From Streptomyces sp. NBC_00271 (GTDB lineage: Bacteria > Actinomycetota > Actinomycetes > Streptomycetales > Streptomycetaceae), in contig NZ_CP108070.1 in NCBI RefSeq assembly GCF_036178845.1, positions 11,036,001-11,100,000 on the forward strand: DNA of 64,000 nucleotides. Reading direction: 5' to 3'. The translations under genes were made by a program, and so were the position numbers. The notes beneath the pieces are model-generated. The model was given only the letters and a program-made list of their open reading frames with translations. It had not been told where the DNA came from and ran no database searches. Of the stretch, positions 14,866 to 23,981 are shown in pieces; position 1 is the stretch's first letter; the number at the start of each line of letters is the position of its first letter.

Positions 14866-17800
14866 ATGTTCCGCAAGGTGCTGGTCGCCAACCGCGGCGA
14901 GATTGCGATTCGCGCGTTCCGCGCTGGCTATGAACTGGGCGCGCGAACCGTGGCCGTCTTCCCCCACGAGGACCGCAACTCGCTGCACAGGCTGAAGGCC
15001 GACGAGGCCTACGAGATCGGCGAGCCGGGGCACCCGGTACGGGCCTATCTCTCCGTGGAGGAGGTCGTCCGTGCCGCACGCAAGGCGGGTGCGGACGCCG
15101 TCTACCCCGGCTACGGGTTCCTGTCCGAGAACCCGGAACTGGCGCGCGCCTGCGAGGAGGCGGGCATCACGTTCGTCGGCCCGGACGCCGCCACTCTCGA
15201 ACTGACGGGAAACAAGGCCCGCGCCGTGGCGGCCGCCCGGGCGGCCGGCGTGCCGGTCCTCGGCTCCTCGGCGCCCTCCACCGACGTCGACGAACTGGTC
15301 CGCGCCGCCGAGGACGTCGGCTTTCCCGTCTTCGTCAAGGCGGTCGCGGGCGGCGGAGGGCGCGGTATGCGACGGGTCGAGGACCCGGCCACACTGCGTG
15401 AGTCCATCGAGGCGGCCTCCCGCGAGGCGACGTCGGCGTTCGGCGACCCCACCGTCTTCCTGGAGAAGGCCGTCGTCGATCCGCGCCACATCGAGGTGCA
15501 GATCCTCGCCGACGGACAGGGCAACGTCATCCACCTGTTCGAGCGTGACTGCTCGCTGCAGCGCCGCCACCAGAAGGTGATCGAGTTGGCGCCCGCGCCG
15601 AACCTCGATCCGGCGCTCCGGGACCGGATCTGCGCCGACGCGGTGCGGTTCGCCCGCGAGATCGGCTACCGCAACGCCGGCACCGTGGAGTTCCTCCTCG
15701 ACCGCGACGGCAACCACGTCTTCATCGAGATGAACCCGCGTATCCAGGTGGAACACACGGTCACGGAGGAGGTCACCGACGTCGACCTCGTCCAGGCCCA
15801 GCTGCGCATCGCCTCGGGCGAGTCGCTGGCGGATCTCGGGCTCTCCCAGGAGACGGTCACCCTGCGCGGTGCCGCCCTCCAGTGCCGTATCACCACCGAG
15901 GATCCGGCGAACGGCTTCCGCCCGGACACCGGCCGGATCAGCGCCTACCGTTCGCCGGGCGGCTCGGGCATCCGTCTGGACGGCGGTACCACCCACGCGG
16001 GTACGGAGATCAGCGCGCACTTCGACTCGATGCTGGTCAAGCTCACCTGCCGGGGCCGGGACTTCAAGTCCGCGATCGGGCGCGCCCGGCGTGCCGTGGC
16101 CGAGTTCCGCATCCGCGGCGTCGCCACGAACATCCCGTTCCTCCAAGCCGTACTGGACGACCCCGACTTCCAGGCCGGGCGGGTCACGACGTCGTTCATC
16201 GAACAGCGACCGCACCTGCTCACCGCCCGCCACTCCGCCGACCGCGGCACCAAGCTGCTCACCTACCTCGCCGACGTCACGGTGAACAAGCCGCACGGCG
16301 AACGCCCCGAGCTGATCGACCCGGTCACCAAGCTGCCGCCGCTGCCCGCCGGTGAGCCGCCCGCGGGTTCCCGGCAGCGCCTCGTCGAACTCGGCCCGGA
16401 AGGCTTCGCCCGGCAGCTGCGCGAGTCGCCGACCATCGGCGTCACCGACACCACCTTCCGCGACGCCCACCAGTCCCTGCTCGCCACCCGGGTACGCACC
16501 AAGGACCTCCTCGCCGTCGCCCCGGCCGTGGCCCGGACCCTGCCCGAGCTGCTGTCCCTGGAATGCTGGGGCGGCGCCACCTACGACGTCGCCCTGCGCT
16601 TCCTGGCCGAGGACCCCTGGGAACGCCTGGCGGCCCTGCGCGAGGCCGTGCCCAACATCTGCCTCCAGATGCTGCTGCGTGGCCGCAACACCGTCGGCTA
16701 CACGCCCTACCCGACCGAGGTGACCGACGCCTTCGTCCAGGAGGCCGCGGCCACCGGCATCGACATCTTCCGCATCTTCGACGCGCTCAACGACGTCGGC
16801 CAGATGCGCCCGGCCATCGATGCCGTACGGGAGACCGGGACGGCGATCGCCGAGGTGGCCCTGTGCTACACCTCCGACCTGTCCGACCCGTCGGAGCGGC
16901 TGTACACCCTGGACTACTACCTCCGCCTCGCGGAGCAGATCGTGGCGGCCGGCGCACATGTCCTGGCCGTCAAGGACATGGCCGGTCTGCTGCGGGCACC
17001 CGCCGCGGCCACGCTCGTGTCGGCTCTGCGCCGCGAGTTCGACCTGCCGGTGCACCTGCACACCCACGACACCGCGGGCGGTCAGCTCGCCACCTACCTC
17101 GCCGCGATCCAGGCGGGCGCGGACGCGGTGGACGGCGCGGTCGCCTCCATGGCGGGCACCACCTCCCAGCCGTCGCTGTCGGCGATCGTCGCCGCCACCG
17201 ACCACTCCGACCGGCCCACCGGCCTGGACCTGGGGGCCGTCGGTGACCTGGAGCCGTACTGGGAGAGCGTCCGCAGGATCTACGCGCCCTTCGAGGCGGG
17301 CCTGGCCTCGCCGACCGGACGCGTCTACCACCACGAGATCCCCGGCGGCCAGCTGTCCAACCTGCGTACCCAGGCGGTCGCCCTCGGCCTCGGCGACCGC
17401 TTCGAGGACATCGAGGCGATGTACGAGGCGGCGGACCGTATCCTGGGCCACCTGGTCAAGGTCACCCCCTCCTCCAAGGTCGTCGGTGACCTCGCCCTGC
17501 ACCTGGTGGGTGCCGGGGTGACGCCGGAGGACTTCGAGGCGACACCGGACAGGTTCGACATCCCCGACTCCGTCATCGGCTTCCTGCGCGGCGAACTGGG
17601 CACCCCGCCCGGCGGCTGGCCTGAGCCCTTCCGCACCAAGGCGCTTCAAGGCCGCGCAGAGGCCAAGCCCGTGCCGGAGCTGAGCGCCGAGGATCGTACG
17701 GGCCTGGAGAAGTCCCGGCGTTCGACCCTCAACCGGCTGCTGTTCCCCGGGCCGACGCGCGACTTCGACACCCGCCGCCAGGCTTACGGTGACACCAGCG

Positions 17801-18240
17801 TGCTGGACAGCAAGGACTTCTTCTACGGGCTGCGCCCCGCCAAGGAGTACTCCGTCGACCTCGAGCCCGGCGTGCGGCTCCTCATCGAGCTCCAGGCCAT
17901 CGGCGAGGCGGACGAACGCGGTATGCGCACCGTGATGTCCTCCCTGAACGGCCAACTGCGCCCGATCCAGGTCCGTGACAACGCGGCGGCTTCCGACGTA
18001 CCGGTGACCGAGAAGGCCGACAGGGCCAACCCCGGGCACGTGGCGGCGCCGTTCGCCGGTGTGGTGACGCTCGCGGTCGCCGAGGGCGACGAGGTGGAGG
18101 CCGGTGCGACCGTGGCCACCATCGAGGCGATGAAGATGGAAGCCTCCATCACCGCCCCCAAGGCCGGCCGGGTGACCAGGCTGGCCATCAACCGGATCCA
18201 GCAGGTGGAAGGCGGCGATCTGCTCATCGAGGTCGGCTGA
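14866..18240 (+). CDS. pyc: pyruvate carboxylase (single-chain, 1124 aa)
   Basis: This biotin enzyme carboxylates pyruvate to oxaloacetate with ATP and bicarbonate, an anaplerotic reaction in the cytosol. ATG 14866 begins MFRKVLVANRGEIAIRAF, the usual N-terminus, with AAGGGA upstream. Residues 1 to about 450 form biotin carboxylase with the Gly-rich GGGGRGMR loop and FIEMNPRIQVEHTVTEE. Residues about 525-800 form the carboxyltransferase TIM barrel (TDTTFRDAHQSLLATR, metal ligands in HLHTHDT). The C-terminal biotinyl domain has the acceptor Lys in EAMKMEAS. All domains are intact and length is that of streptomycete enzymes. It is monocistronic, ending at a hairpin. Confidence 0.98.
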   Translation: MFRKVLVANRGEIAIRAFRAGYELGARTVAVFPHEDRNSLHRLKADEAYEIGEPGHPVRAYLSVEEVVRAARKAGADAVYPGYGFLSENPELARACEEAGITFVGPDAATLELTGNKARAVAAARAAGVPVLGSSAPSTDVDELVRAAEDVGFPVFVKAVAGGGGRGMRRVEDPATLRESIEAASREATSAFGDPTVFLEKAVVDPRHIEVQILADGQGNVIHLFERDCSLQRRHQKVIELAPAPNLDPALRDRICADAVRFAREIGYRNAGTVEFLLDRDGNHVFIEMNPRIQVEHTVTEEVTDVDLVQAQLRIASGESLADLGLSQETVTLRGAALQCRITTEDPANGFRPDTGRISAYRSPGGSGIRLDGGTTHAGTEISAHFDSMLVKLTCRGRDFKSAIGRARRAVAEFRIRGVATNIPFLQAVLDDPDFQAGRVTTSFIEQRPHLLTARHSADRGTKLLTYLADVTVNKPHGERPELIDPVTKLPPLPAGEPPAGSRQRLVELGPEGFARQLRESPTIGVTDTTFRDAHQSLLATRVRTKDLLAVAPAVARTLPELLSLECWGGATYDVALRFLAEDPWERLAALREAVPNICLQMLLRGRNTVGYTPYPTEVTDAFVQEAAATGIDIFRIFDALNDVGQMRPAIDAVRETGTAIAEVALCYTSDLSDPSERLYTLDYYLRLAEQIVAAGAHVLAVKDMAGLLRAPAAATLVSALRREFDLPVHLHTHDTAGGQLATYLAAIQAGADAVDGAVASMAGTTSQPSLSAIVAATDHSDRPTGLDLGAVGDLEPYWESVRRIYAPFEAGLASPTGRVYHHEIPGGQLSNLRTQAVALGLGDRFEDIEAMYEAADRILGHLVKVTPSSKVVGDLALHLVGAGVTPEDFEATPDRFDIPDSVIGFLRGELGTPPGGWPEPFRTKALQGRAEAKPVPELSAEDRTGLEKSRRSTLNRLLFPGPTRDFDTRRQAYGDTSVLDSKDFFYGLRPAKEYSVDLEPGVRLLIELQAIGEADERGMRTVMSSLNGQLRPIQVRDNAAASDVPVTEKADRANPGHVAAPFAGVVTLAVAEGDEVEAGATVATIEAMKMEASITAPKAGRVTRLAINRIQQVEGGDLLIEVG

Positions 18241-18252
18241 GGCTTGTGTGAC

Positions 18253-18283
18253 GGAGCGCGCGTGCATCGAGCATGCGCGCTCC
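18253..18283 (+). terminator. terminator of pyc
   Basis: GGAGCGCGCGTGC (18253-18265) pairs with GCATGCGCGCTCC (18271-18283) with one G-U wobble around an ATCGA loop, starting 12 bases after the carboxylase stop. Confidence 0.85.
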
Positions 18284-18289
18284 GCCAGC

Positions 18290-18500
18290 CTAGAGGCCGT
18301 CGCCGGCCATGCTCGGTCTGTGCACGAGTAGCTGTGCCACCTCGAACGCCATCTCGGCGACCCCGTCGGCCGGTGGTGGGTGGTAACGCCCGGCGCAGAC
18401 GGACAGGTTGACGATGAGGTGGGCGTGCCAACTGGTTCTCCCCCGAGGAGTGCGACGCATGCTCCGTTCGCCTCGATCGGCGGGGAAACAACTCTTCGGG
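18290..18500 (-). pseudogene. unidentified 3' gene fragment
   Basis: A minus-strand frame ends at TAG 18290-18292 and reads back through VAQLLVHRPSMAGDGL and HLIVNLSVCAGRYHPPPADG without a plausible start before it runs into transposon-derived sequence near 18500. It looks like the C-terminal end of a real protein left behind by rearrangement. I do not recognise the parent family. Confidence 0.3.
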
Positions 18501-18851
18501 GGCGGCGATCGCGGTGTGGGCGGCCTTGAGCTTGTTCTCCAGGAGCGTGCATTCCTGGGTCTTCGCTGTCAGGCGCTTCTTGAGATCGGCGATGGCCGTA
18601 TCGCGCTTGGCCCCACCGGGGGCGACCCTGCCGTGGGCTGCGAGATGCGCGTCCCACTCGGCCAGGACCGCATGCGCACGGTTCATGGTCGCCCGGCTGA
18701 CCTGGGCCTCTTTGTAGAGGTTCTCCTTCGTGAGGCGCCCGTCGGTCCGCTGCGGGCGGCCTTCGAACAGGCGGGTCATCGCGGCCCGCAGGGAGGCAGC
18801 GGTCTTGGGGCCGGCCTGGTCCTCGAGGCCGCTGTCGGAGTGAACGGTCAC
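18500..18851 (-). pseudogene. truncated transposon accessory protein (HTH plus coiled-coil)
   Basis: GTG at 18851 overlaps the preceding stop as GTGA and opens a frame with a helix-turn-helix segment (KENLYKEAQVSRATMNRAHA). A coiled-coil follows (RDTAIADLKKRLTAKTQECTLLENKL). This layout resembles the small DNA-binding proteins encoded after paired tyrosine recombinases in actinobacterial transposons (DUF6262-like, from memory). The resemblance stops abruptly near 18505, where the expected C-terminus is replaced by unrelated sequence, so the gene is truncated. Confidence 0.5.
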
Positions 18852-18990
18852 CGGGCTCCTCCCGCCATCTTGAGCACGCTGCGAGCGATGTCGAGTTCGC
18901 GTTCGGCGAGGTCCCGGCGGCAGGCCGGCGTGGCGGGGCTGTTGATGAGCTGGAGCTGTGTGCGCTGGTGGGAGCCGTAGATCGTCCTTC
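18848..18990 (-). pseudogene. 3' remnant of a recombinase/integrase gene
   Basis: The frame ending at TGA 18848-18850 carries QLINSPATPACRRDLAERELD followed by a short basic tail. From its position directly ahead of the small HTH protein it should be the C-terminus of the transposon's recombinase. Upstream (18990-19290) the coding pattern is lost, with no catalytic Arg-His-Arg-Tyr motifs, so only the end survives. Confidence 0.4.
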
Positions 18991-19289
18991 CAGCCGAAGC
19001 CCTTGAACCTGACGGGGGCCCACCACCAGGTGGTGGGCCCGTTCCGTCTTCGCCTGTCGGCAAGGAAACGCCCGTCTTCCTCCTGGACCGGGCGGGCGAG
19101 GATTCGGCGGATCTGCCGGCAGAGGGCCCGCCGTGTCACGAACGGAACCGCCGGTACGCCTGGGGTACGTGAGCCGGGAATCAGAGCGGTGGCCACCGTC
19201 TTGCTTTGGCTGCCAGCGAGTCCCAGTACAGGGCATGGCTGCCCGCCTTGCTGAGGCTCGGGACCGTCCGGTGTGGGCCGGGTGCCGAC

Positions 19290-20021
19290 TCAGCCCAGCT
19301 GTTGGGCGTTCAGGCCGATGAGGCGTTCGTAGGCGGGGTTTTCGTCGGGGTAGAGGACCTGAATGTCGACGGGAAGGGCCGTCCCGGGATCGACGCTGTG
19401 TCCGCCGCCTGCGGGGGAGCCGAGCAGGACGGCACCGTCGGTGCCGTTGCGGAGGATCTCCCCCCAGAAGGCGTCGATGAAGCTCTTGGACAGTGAGGTT
19501 CCCCCCGGCAGGGCACCGAAGCCCACGGTCCATCTCGTGACGCGGGTGTCCTCGGCGTACATCGTGAGCCGGTAGGAGTAGAGGTGCCCCGGGCCTTCCG
19601 CCCAGTGGCCGCGCAGCTCCTGGTCGACGCGCAGGTTCCCCACGAAGCGGGACGCCAGTGCGGATTGGGCTTGGTCGTTCCAGGAGCCGTTCGGGCTCCC
19701 AGCCATGGGGATGGCGGCCAGGTTCGCGATCGAGGTTCCCCGGTCCACCGGCAGTGAGTGCCCCTGCTGGTTGGCGGCAGAGAAGAGCGCGTTGTCCTCG
19801 ACGGTGTTGTTGACGACCCCGCTCACCCCGTCACCGCTGTGGTCGAACCCGTACTCGGAGAAGTTGTTGACGTACGCGCCCATCGGAATGGCCAGGATCT
19901 TGTCTCCACGCCCCGGGGTCTGGCCTACGTTGAAGCCAGTGGCCCGGTAGAGACAGAAGTTCCCCTCGGGGCACGCCTCGGCGCCCTGTCCGTAGATCAG
20001 CTTCGGTTCCTTGTCGCTCAC
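19290..20021 (-). CDS. cytosolic protein with peptidase-inhibitor-I36/crystallin-like domain
   Basis: This 243-residue protein starts at GTG 20021, with GGGAG just upstream. Residues about 12-110 resemble the I36 (SMPI-like, beta/gamma-crystallin fold) inhibitors: ACPEGNFCLYRATG, then NNFSEYGFDHSGDGVSGVVNNT. Known I36 proteins are secreted, but no signal peptide is present here. The C-terminal half (VTRWTVGFGALPGGTSL, then VDPGTALPVDIQVLYP) has the strand pattern of a beta-sandwich, somewhat like CBM2 modules; that is a weak impression. The gene stands alone between mobile-element debris and a methyltransferase. Function unknown. Confidence 0.65.
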   Translation of the reverse strand: MSDKEPKLIYGQGAEACPEGNFCLYRATGFNVGQTPGRGDKILAIPMGAYVNNFSEYGFDHSGDGVSGVVNNTVEDNALFSAANQQGHSLPVDRGTSIANLAAIPMAGSPNGSWNDQAQSALASRFVGNLRVDQELRGHWAEGPGHLYSYRLTMYAEDTRVTRWTVGFGALPGGTSLSKSFIDAFWGEILRNGTDGAVLLGSPAGGGHSVDPGTALPVDIQVLYPDENPAYERLIGLNAQQLG

Positions 20022-20592
20022 TGCACTCCCTCACCGCTAGCGGCTGACGCGGCTGCTTGGGGGGCCGACCATGCTGGCCGGCCCCCCAGGCAGCCGCCGG
20101 GTTCTGCGGACCGTGACTGCCCCGGGGGCTGTTCGAGAGCGGAGCCGTGACGACGGAAACGGCACAGACGCCCGATCGGCACACTATGCGACGATTTTGC
20201 TACTTAGCGTAATGACATGTAGGGCTGCATGGACGCGTCACTCAGCACGGAGAAGGCTTACGCCGGCTGGAAAACCGGGGAGAGACCTGATCTTGATCTT
20301 TATCTTCGGGCTGGACCGGGCCAGGGCGTCGGAGGAGCGGCGGCGCAAGGGCGGGCGGTCTTCCTCCGGTGTCGCCATGACGAACTCTGGGCAGGAAAAG
20401 CCGCTGATACGTGTCCTGCACGACGAGTCCCGCCGCGACCTGCGGGAGCCGGACTACCCCCGTACCGTCCGTCGGTGAGCTGACCGGCCTGGCTGGCGAT
20501 CCCCGGCCGGAGGTCGTCCCCCGCACCCTGTGTGCCGGCGGAGCAGGGTTGCCAGCCGCCGGGGGCGAGGTTGAGGAACAGGTGACGGCCTG
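20022..20592. other. 571-base region without a supported gene
   Basis: It contains a strong hairpin at 20049-20097 and otherwise only short competing frames. A stretch with YAGWKTGERPDLDLY in one plus-strand frame (about 20253-20300) looks like coding sequence but continues into incoherent frames, so the region is probably a decayed gene. There is no recognisable RNA gene. Confidence 0.4.
20049..20097. terminator. strong hairpin, 18-bp stem
   Basis: Bases 20049-20066 pair with 20080-20097 with a single G-U wobble around a 13-base loop; the core is GGGGGGCC/GGCCCCCC. It lies just upstream of the gene starting at 20021 and about 500 bases beyond the end of the methyltransferase gene on the same strand. 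Its original transcript may have been lost. Confidence 0.65.
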
Positions 20593-21381
20593 TCAGGGGA
20601 CGCGTGCCACTCCGGTGTAGATACCGCTGCCCTCGGGTGCGGGAGCGGGGGCCGTCTTGAACCACTCGGGGGCGGTGACCAGGCCTGGGTCGAGAAGGTC
20701 CAGGCCGTCGAAGAAGCGGGTGACTTCCGGGCGGGTGCGGAAGCCGAGGCGGATGCCGCCCTTGGCGTATTCGGCGGTGACCTGTTCCGCCAGTTCCGGG
20801 TAGAGGTCGGAGGCGGCGTGCGACAGCACGAGGTGACTGCCTGGCGGCAGGGTGGCGACCAGGCCGCGGACGATGCCGTGGGCGTCCTGCTCGTCCGTGA
20901 TGAAGTGCATCAGTGCGATCAAGGACAGTGCGATCGGGCGGTTGAAGTCCAGTACGGCGCGGGCGCGTTCGAGGATGGAGTCCGGCTGCCGTACATCGGC
21001 CTCGATGTAGTCCGTGACCCCTTCGGGATGGCTGATCAGCAGGGCTTCCGCATGCCGCAGCACGATCGGGTCGTTGTCGGTATAGACGACCTTCGCCGTC
21101 GGCGTGATCTGTTGGACGATCTGGTGCAGATTCGGCCGGGTGGGGATGCCGGTGCCGATGTCGAGGAACTGATCGATGCCCTGTGCGGCGAGCCAGGCGG
21201 CCGCCCGGTGCATGAACTGACGGTTCTGCCGGGCCGCGTCACGTGCTTCGGGCGGTAGCTTCTCGCCCACTGCCTCGTCGACGGGGTAGTTGTCCTTGCC
21301 ACCCAGGAGCCAGTCATAGACCCTGGCGGGATGCGCCGTGGCCGTGTGGAAACGCGAGGGGATGGGTATGTCGGGCGTCAT
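20593..21381 (-). CDS. SAM-dependent methyltransferase, DUF574/Methyltransf_19 family
   Basis: This 262-residue class I methyltransferase belongs to an actinobacterial family that is highly amplified in Streptomyces. The family signature is visible: the N-terminal HPARVYDWLLGGKDNYPVD, the SAM-binding motif FLDIGTGIPTRPN, YTDNDPIVLRHAEALL after it, and the C-terminal RTRPEVTRFFDGLDLLDPGLV. Many members accompany DNA-binding regulators and their substrates are unknown. It is a paralogue of the gene at 30045-30842. ATG 21381 has only a weak ribosome site. Confidence 0.92.
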   Translation of the reverse strand: MTPDIPIPSRFHTATAHPARVYDWLLGGKDNYPVDEAVGEKLPPEARDAARQNRQFMHRAAAWLAAQGIDQFLDIGTGIPTRPNLHQIVQQITPTAKVVYTDNDPIVLRHAEALLISHPEGVTDYIEADVRQPDSILERARAVLDFNRPIALSLIALMHFITDEQDAHGIVRGLVATLPPGSHLVLSHAASDLYPELAEQVTAEYAKGGIRLGFRTRPEVTRFFDGLDLLDPGLVTAPEWFKTAPAPAPEGSGIYTGVARVP

Positions 21382-21597
21382 GACGGGCTCCAGCGCGCGA
21401 GGCGGTCAGCGGTGTTTCCGATCACCGTAGTCTGGCACAGCATCTCACCTGCCCGTAACGGGAGTTGACGGTTGCCGGTGCGGGTGCCGAAAGCCCCATC
21501 CATGGCCTGTGGCGTGCAGGTTCTTGTGAACGGGTGACGGTCGCCGGACGGGGCGTGTCAGGCTGATCGATCGTGCCGCTGCGACTGCGAGCGCCGC

Positions 21598-21960
21598 GGC
21601 AGGGCCCTGGACCAGGTCGCGGCCGAACACCCCGGCATCCGCAAGGTGTGGGTCGACGGCGGCTACCGTCAGCACCTCGTCGAGCACGCGGCCACCCTCG
21701 GCACTGACATGGAAATCACTCAACGCAAGCCCGGGACCAGGGGATTCACCCCGATCCCGAAACGCTGGGCAGTCGAGCGGACCTCCGGCTGGCTCATGCT
21801 CCACCGCCGACGGGCCCGCGACTACGAGACCCTGTCCGTCCACTCCGAAGCCGTGATCCACATCGCCATGACCGACCTCATGGCCCGCCGCCTTACCGGC
21901 GAGAACGTCATCTCCTGGCGCGACCCGACACCGCAGACCAAACAGCAGATTCCGGGATGA
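21598..21960 (+). pseudogene. 3' fragment of an IS5-family transposase
   Basis: The frame gives the C-terminal third of a DDE transposase of the streptomycete IS5 group. It contains VWVDGGY with a catalytic Asp, KRWAVERTSGWLMLHRRRAR with the catalytic Glu, and DYETLSVHSEAVIHIAMTD. The similarity starts about 21598; upstream codons are unrelated, so the first two thirds, including the first Asp, are missing. It cannot be active. It marks an old insertion next to the methyltransferase. Confidence 0.8.
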
Positions 21961-22006
21961 AACAACGGGAGAAGACGACCTCTGAGAGGCGTGGGACGAT
22001 CTTGCG

Positions 22007-22504
22007 ATGTTGAGGAGCGTTGAGGTCACTGCGGACCTGGTCGGCCCCATGCATGGCGAGGGGTTCCACAATTTGTACTGGCAGGGCAGGCTCGTCGTGA
22101 ACCTGGACTGCTTCATCTGTGAGCGGACCGACCACACGACCTTCCTCGAACGCGCCGAGGAACGGGCCGTCTGTTCGTCCGGCGATCAGGATGGGAAGCA
22201 CTTCACCGCGGCCCGAATCGCGGCGTTTGATTCCACGAGCGAGGACGAGCGGTTGAGGTTGAGGGCCGTCATGGATTTCTGGTGGACACCTTTCAGGGAC
22301 TCCAAGCACGACCGCCCGGCGATAGCCCTGACACGGGCTCCATGGGTGCGACTTCATCTGGGCTCATATTGCCGTGAACATGGGGAGTCGGGTGAAACCT
22401 CGATCCAGAGCAACATGGTGCGCCCAGTTGACTTGGGCTGCCGTCACTGTGGCGCATTGATGGCCACCAGCGCCGAAGCCCCCATGATCCGTCTCTTGAA
22501 CTGA
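22007..22504 (+). CDS. hypothetical protein with paired cysteine motifs
   Basis: This 165-residue protein matches no family I know. It contains CxxC pairs in NLDCFICERTDH and LGCRHCGALM, and SYCREHG between them, which could bind one or two zinc ions. A central region has VMDFWWTPFRDSKHDRP. Codon positions show the normal high third-position GC but with slightly less bias than neighbours, fitting acquired DNA. It lies 46 bases after an IS fragment. The ATG at 22007 lacks a strong ribosome site, so the true start may be downstream. Confidence 0.6.
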   Translation: MLRSVEVTADLVGPMHGEGFHNLYWQGRLVVNLDCFICERTDHTTFLERAEERAVCSSGDQDGKHFTAARIAAFDSTSEDERLRLRAVMDFWWTPFRDSKHDRPAIALTRAPWVRLHLGSYCREHGESGETSIQSNMVRPVDLGCRHCGALMATSAEAPMIRLLN

Positions 22505-22689
22505 TTCGGACCAGTCCAGTTCAAGGCCGCGGTTCAATGGGACGATCTGGCCGAGGCGGTGGAGGGCGTGCGCCGTGTCGGTACTCCGCGCGTCGTGCCT
22601 GGCCGATGGGCGGCGATTCCCCGCTGAGTTGCGGTGTGGGCGGGGCAGCTACCCGGTTCCCGACCTTGCGGGTGGTGACCGGGGCACGG

Positions 22690-23691
22690 TCAGGACCACG
22701 GGTCGTCCCAGCGGTCTTCGGCGTCACGTGTGTCGGGGTGCAGCATGGTGCACAGGCAGCGGTGCAGGCCGTTGCTGTTGGTGTTCTCGGCCGCACGCAT
22801 CCACGGCAGCGGCGCCATCAGCCGGGCTGTCTCGTGGGTTGCGAGGTCGTCCAGCATGGCGCGCAGTTCGTCCGGGACCGGTAGGTCGGTGAGGCACATC
22901 CACCCCAGTGCCGCGCTCACGCGTACCTCGGGCGGCCGTGCGGGGTCGGGCCAGCAGGTCCGCATCCACACCAACGTCCGCGAATCCTGGTGCGCCCGGG
23001 CCAGTTGCGCAATTGCCAGTACCAGGCCCGCGCGTACGGCCGGGTCGTGTTCGGCGAGCAGGCGGGCGTGGAATGCCGAGAGGATGTTCTGCGCGCGGGC
23101 AGAGGCGGCCGCCAGCGCGTAGGCGGCGGCGATGCGCACTTCAGGGTCGTGGTCGTCGAGCAGGGGCAGGATGAGATCGGTGTCCGCGGCGATCGCGTCG
23201 CGGGCGGCCTGCACGGACCAGTTCTGCAAGTAGCCAGTGACCTCTAAGAACCATTCGGCATCGCCGCGGAACCGCAGCATGTCGGCACGCGTGCACACAC
23301 CCTGGTGCTGCATGCGCGCCACTTCGGCTGTCACCGCCAGAGCCTCGGCGCGGTGGCCGGCCTCCGGGTCGGTACCGATCCGGATCAGGAAGGGCACCGT
23401 CGGCGCCACTGCGGCCCTCATGTCGTCGGCGCACAGGCCGATGAGCATGCCGAGGGAACCGCGGACGGCGTCGCCCGAGCGCAGCCGATCCATGTTCTCC
23501 CGAACTCTGACGCCCTCCGGGAAGCGGTCCCAGGGCACCTCCTCAAGCAGGAACCCGTCCTTGGCCTCCCTGCGGATGCCCGCCACCACCGCACGGACGT
23601 CGAGGGGCCCTCCCGCCTGATCGAGCGGCTCTCCGTCCACGAATGCCCGCAGCACCCCCTGGTACGCCAGGTCGCTGTCCCACGAACTCAC
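22690..23691 (-). CDS. HEAT-repeat-like protein
   Basis: This 333-residue all-helical protein has alpha-alpha repeats typical of HEAT/PBS-type scaffolds. Repeating units such as ILPLLDDHDPEVRIAAAYAL, HARLLAEHDPAVRAGLVLAI and PPEVRVSAALGWMCL are clear in the C-terminal two thirds. Such proteins bind other proteins or nucleic acid and have no catalytic motif. I chose GTG 23691 because GGAGG lies six bases before it; the frame could start at TTG 23697. It stands alone in the accessory region. Confidence 0.8.
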   Translation of the reverse strand: MSSWDSDLAYQGVLRAFVDGEPLDQAGGPLDVRAVVAGIRREAKDGFLLEEVPWDRFPEGVRVRENMDRLRSGDAVRGSLGMLIGLCADDMRAAVAPTVPFLIRIGTDPEAGHRAEALAVTAEVARMQHQGVCTRADMLRFRGDAEWFLEVTGYLQNWSVQAARDAIAADTDLILPLLDDHDPEVRIAAAYALAAASARAQNILSAFHARLLAEHDPAVRAGLVLAIAQLARAHQDSRTLVWMRTCWPDPARPPEVRVSAALGWMCLTDLPVPDELRAMLDDLATHETARLMAPLPWMRAAENTNSNGLHRCLCTMLHPDTRDAEDRWDDPWS

Positions 23692-23944
23692 CGGCAACCT
23701 CCATTGAGCCCCCCGGGCCTGGCACCGCGGCGCTGGTCGAACATGCAGCTGATCATGCCAGCCGCCACCGACAGCACGCCGGGTGGTCCATCCGGATCGC
23801 GGCGTACTGAAGCGCTCCGGGATCGGTGGAGGCTCCGGACTGTCCTGAGTGGGGTGGAGTCGAGTTGCTTGTTCAGGCGAGCACGCAGGTCAGCGTCTCA
23901 CTACGTCAGACCGCGTCCGGTTTCGCGGCCTTTCGCTGATGAGG

Positions 23945-23970
23945 CACGGCGGGGTCGACGCCCCGCTGTG
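23945..23970. terminator. hairpin downstream of the ABC exporter remnant
   Basis: CACGGCGGGG (23945-23954) pairs with CCCCGCTGTG (23961-23970) with one wobble and a TCGACG loop, starting 12 bases past the stop of the minus-strand exporter remnant. Confidence 0.6.
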
Positions 23971-23981
23971 ACTCCTCTCGG

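Noticed and set aside
14569..19533. Very long minus-strand open frame (1654 codons) opposite pyc
   Set aside because: It mirrors the pyruvate carboxylase gene, is made of Arg/Gly/Asp/Val-rich antisense sequence with no domain and has no ribosome site. It is a GC-bias artefact.
20229..20483. 85-codon plus-strand frame (YAGWKTGERPDL segment)
   Set aside because: The N-terminal part looks coding but the rest is incoherent and overlaps other open frames; treated as decayed sequence.
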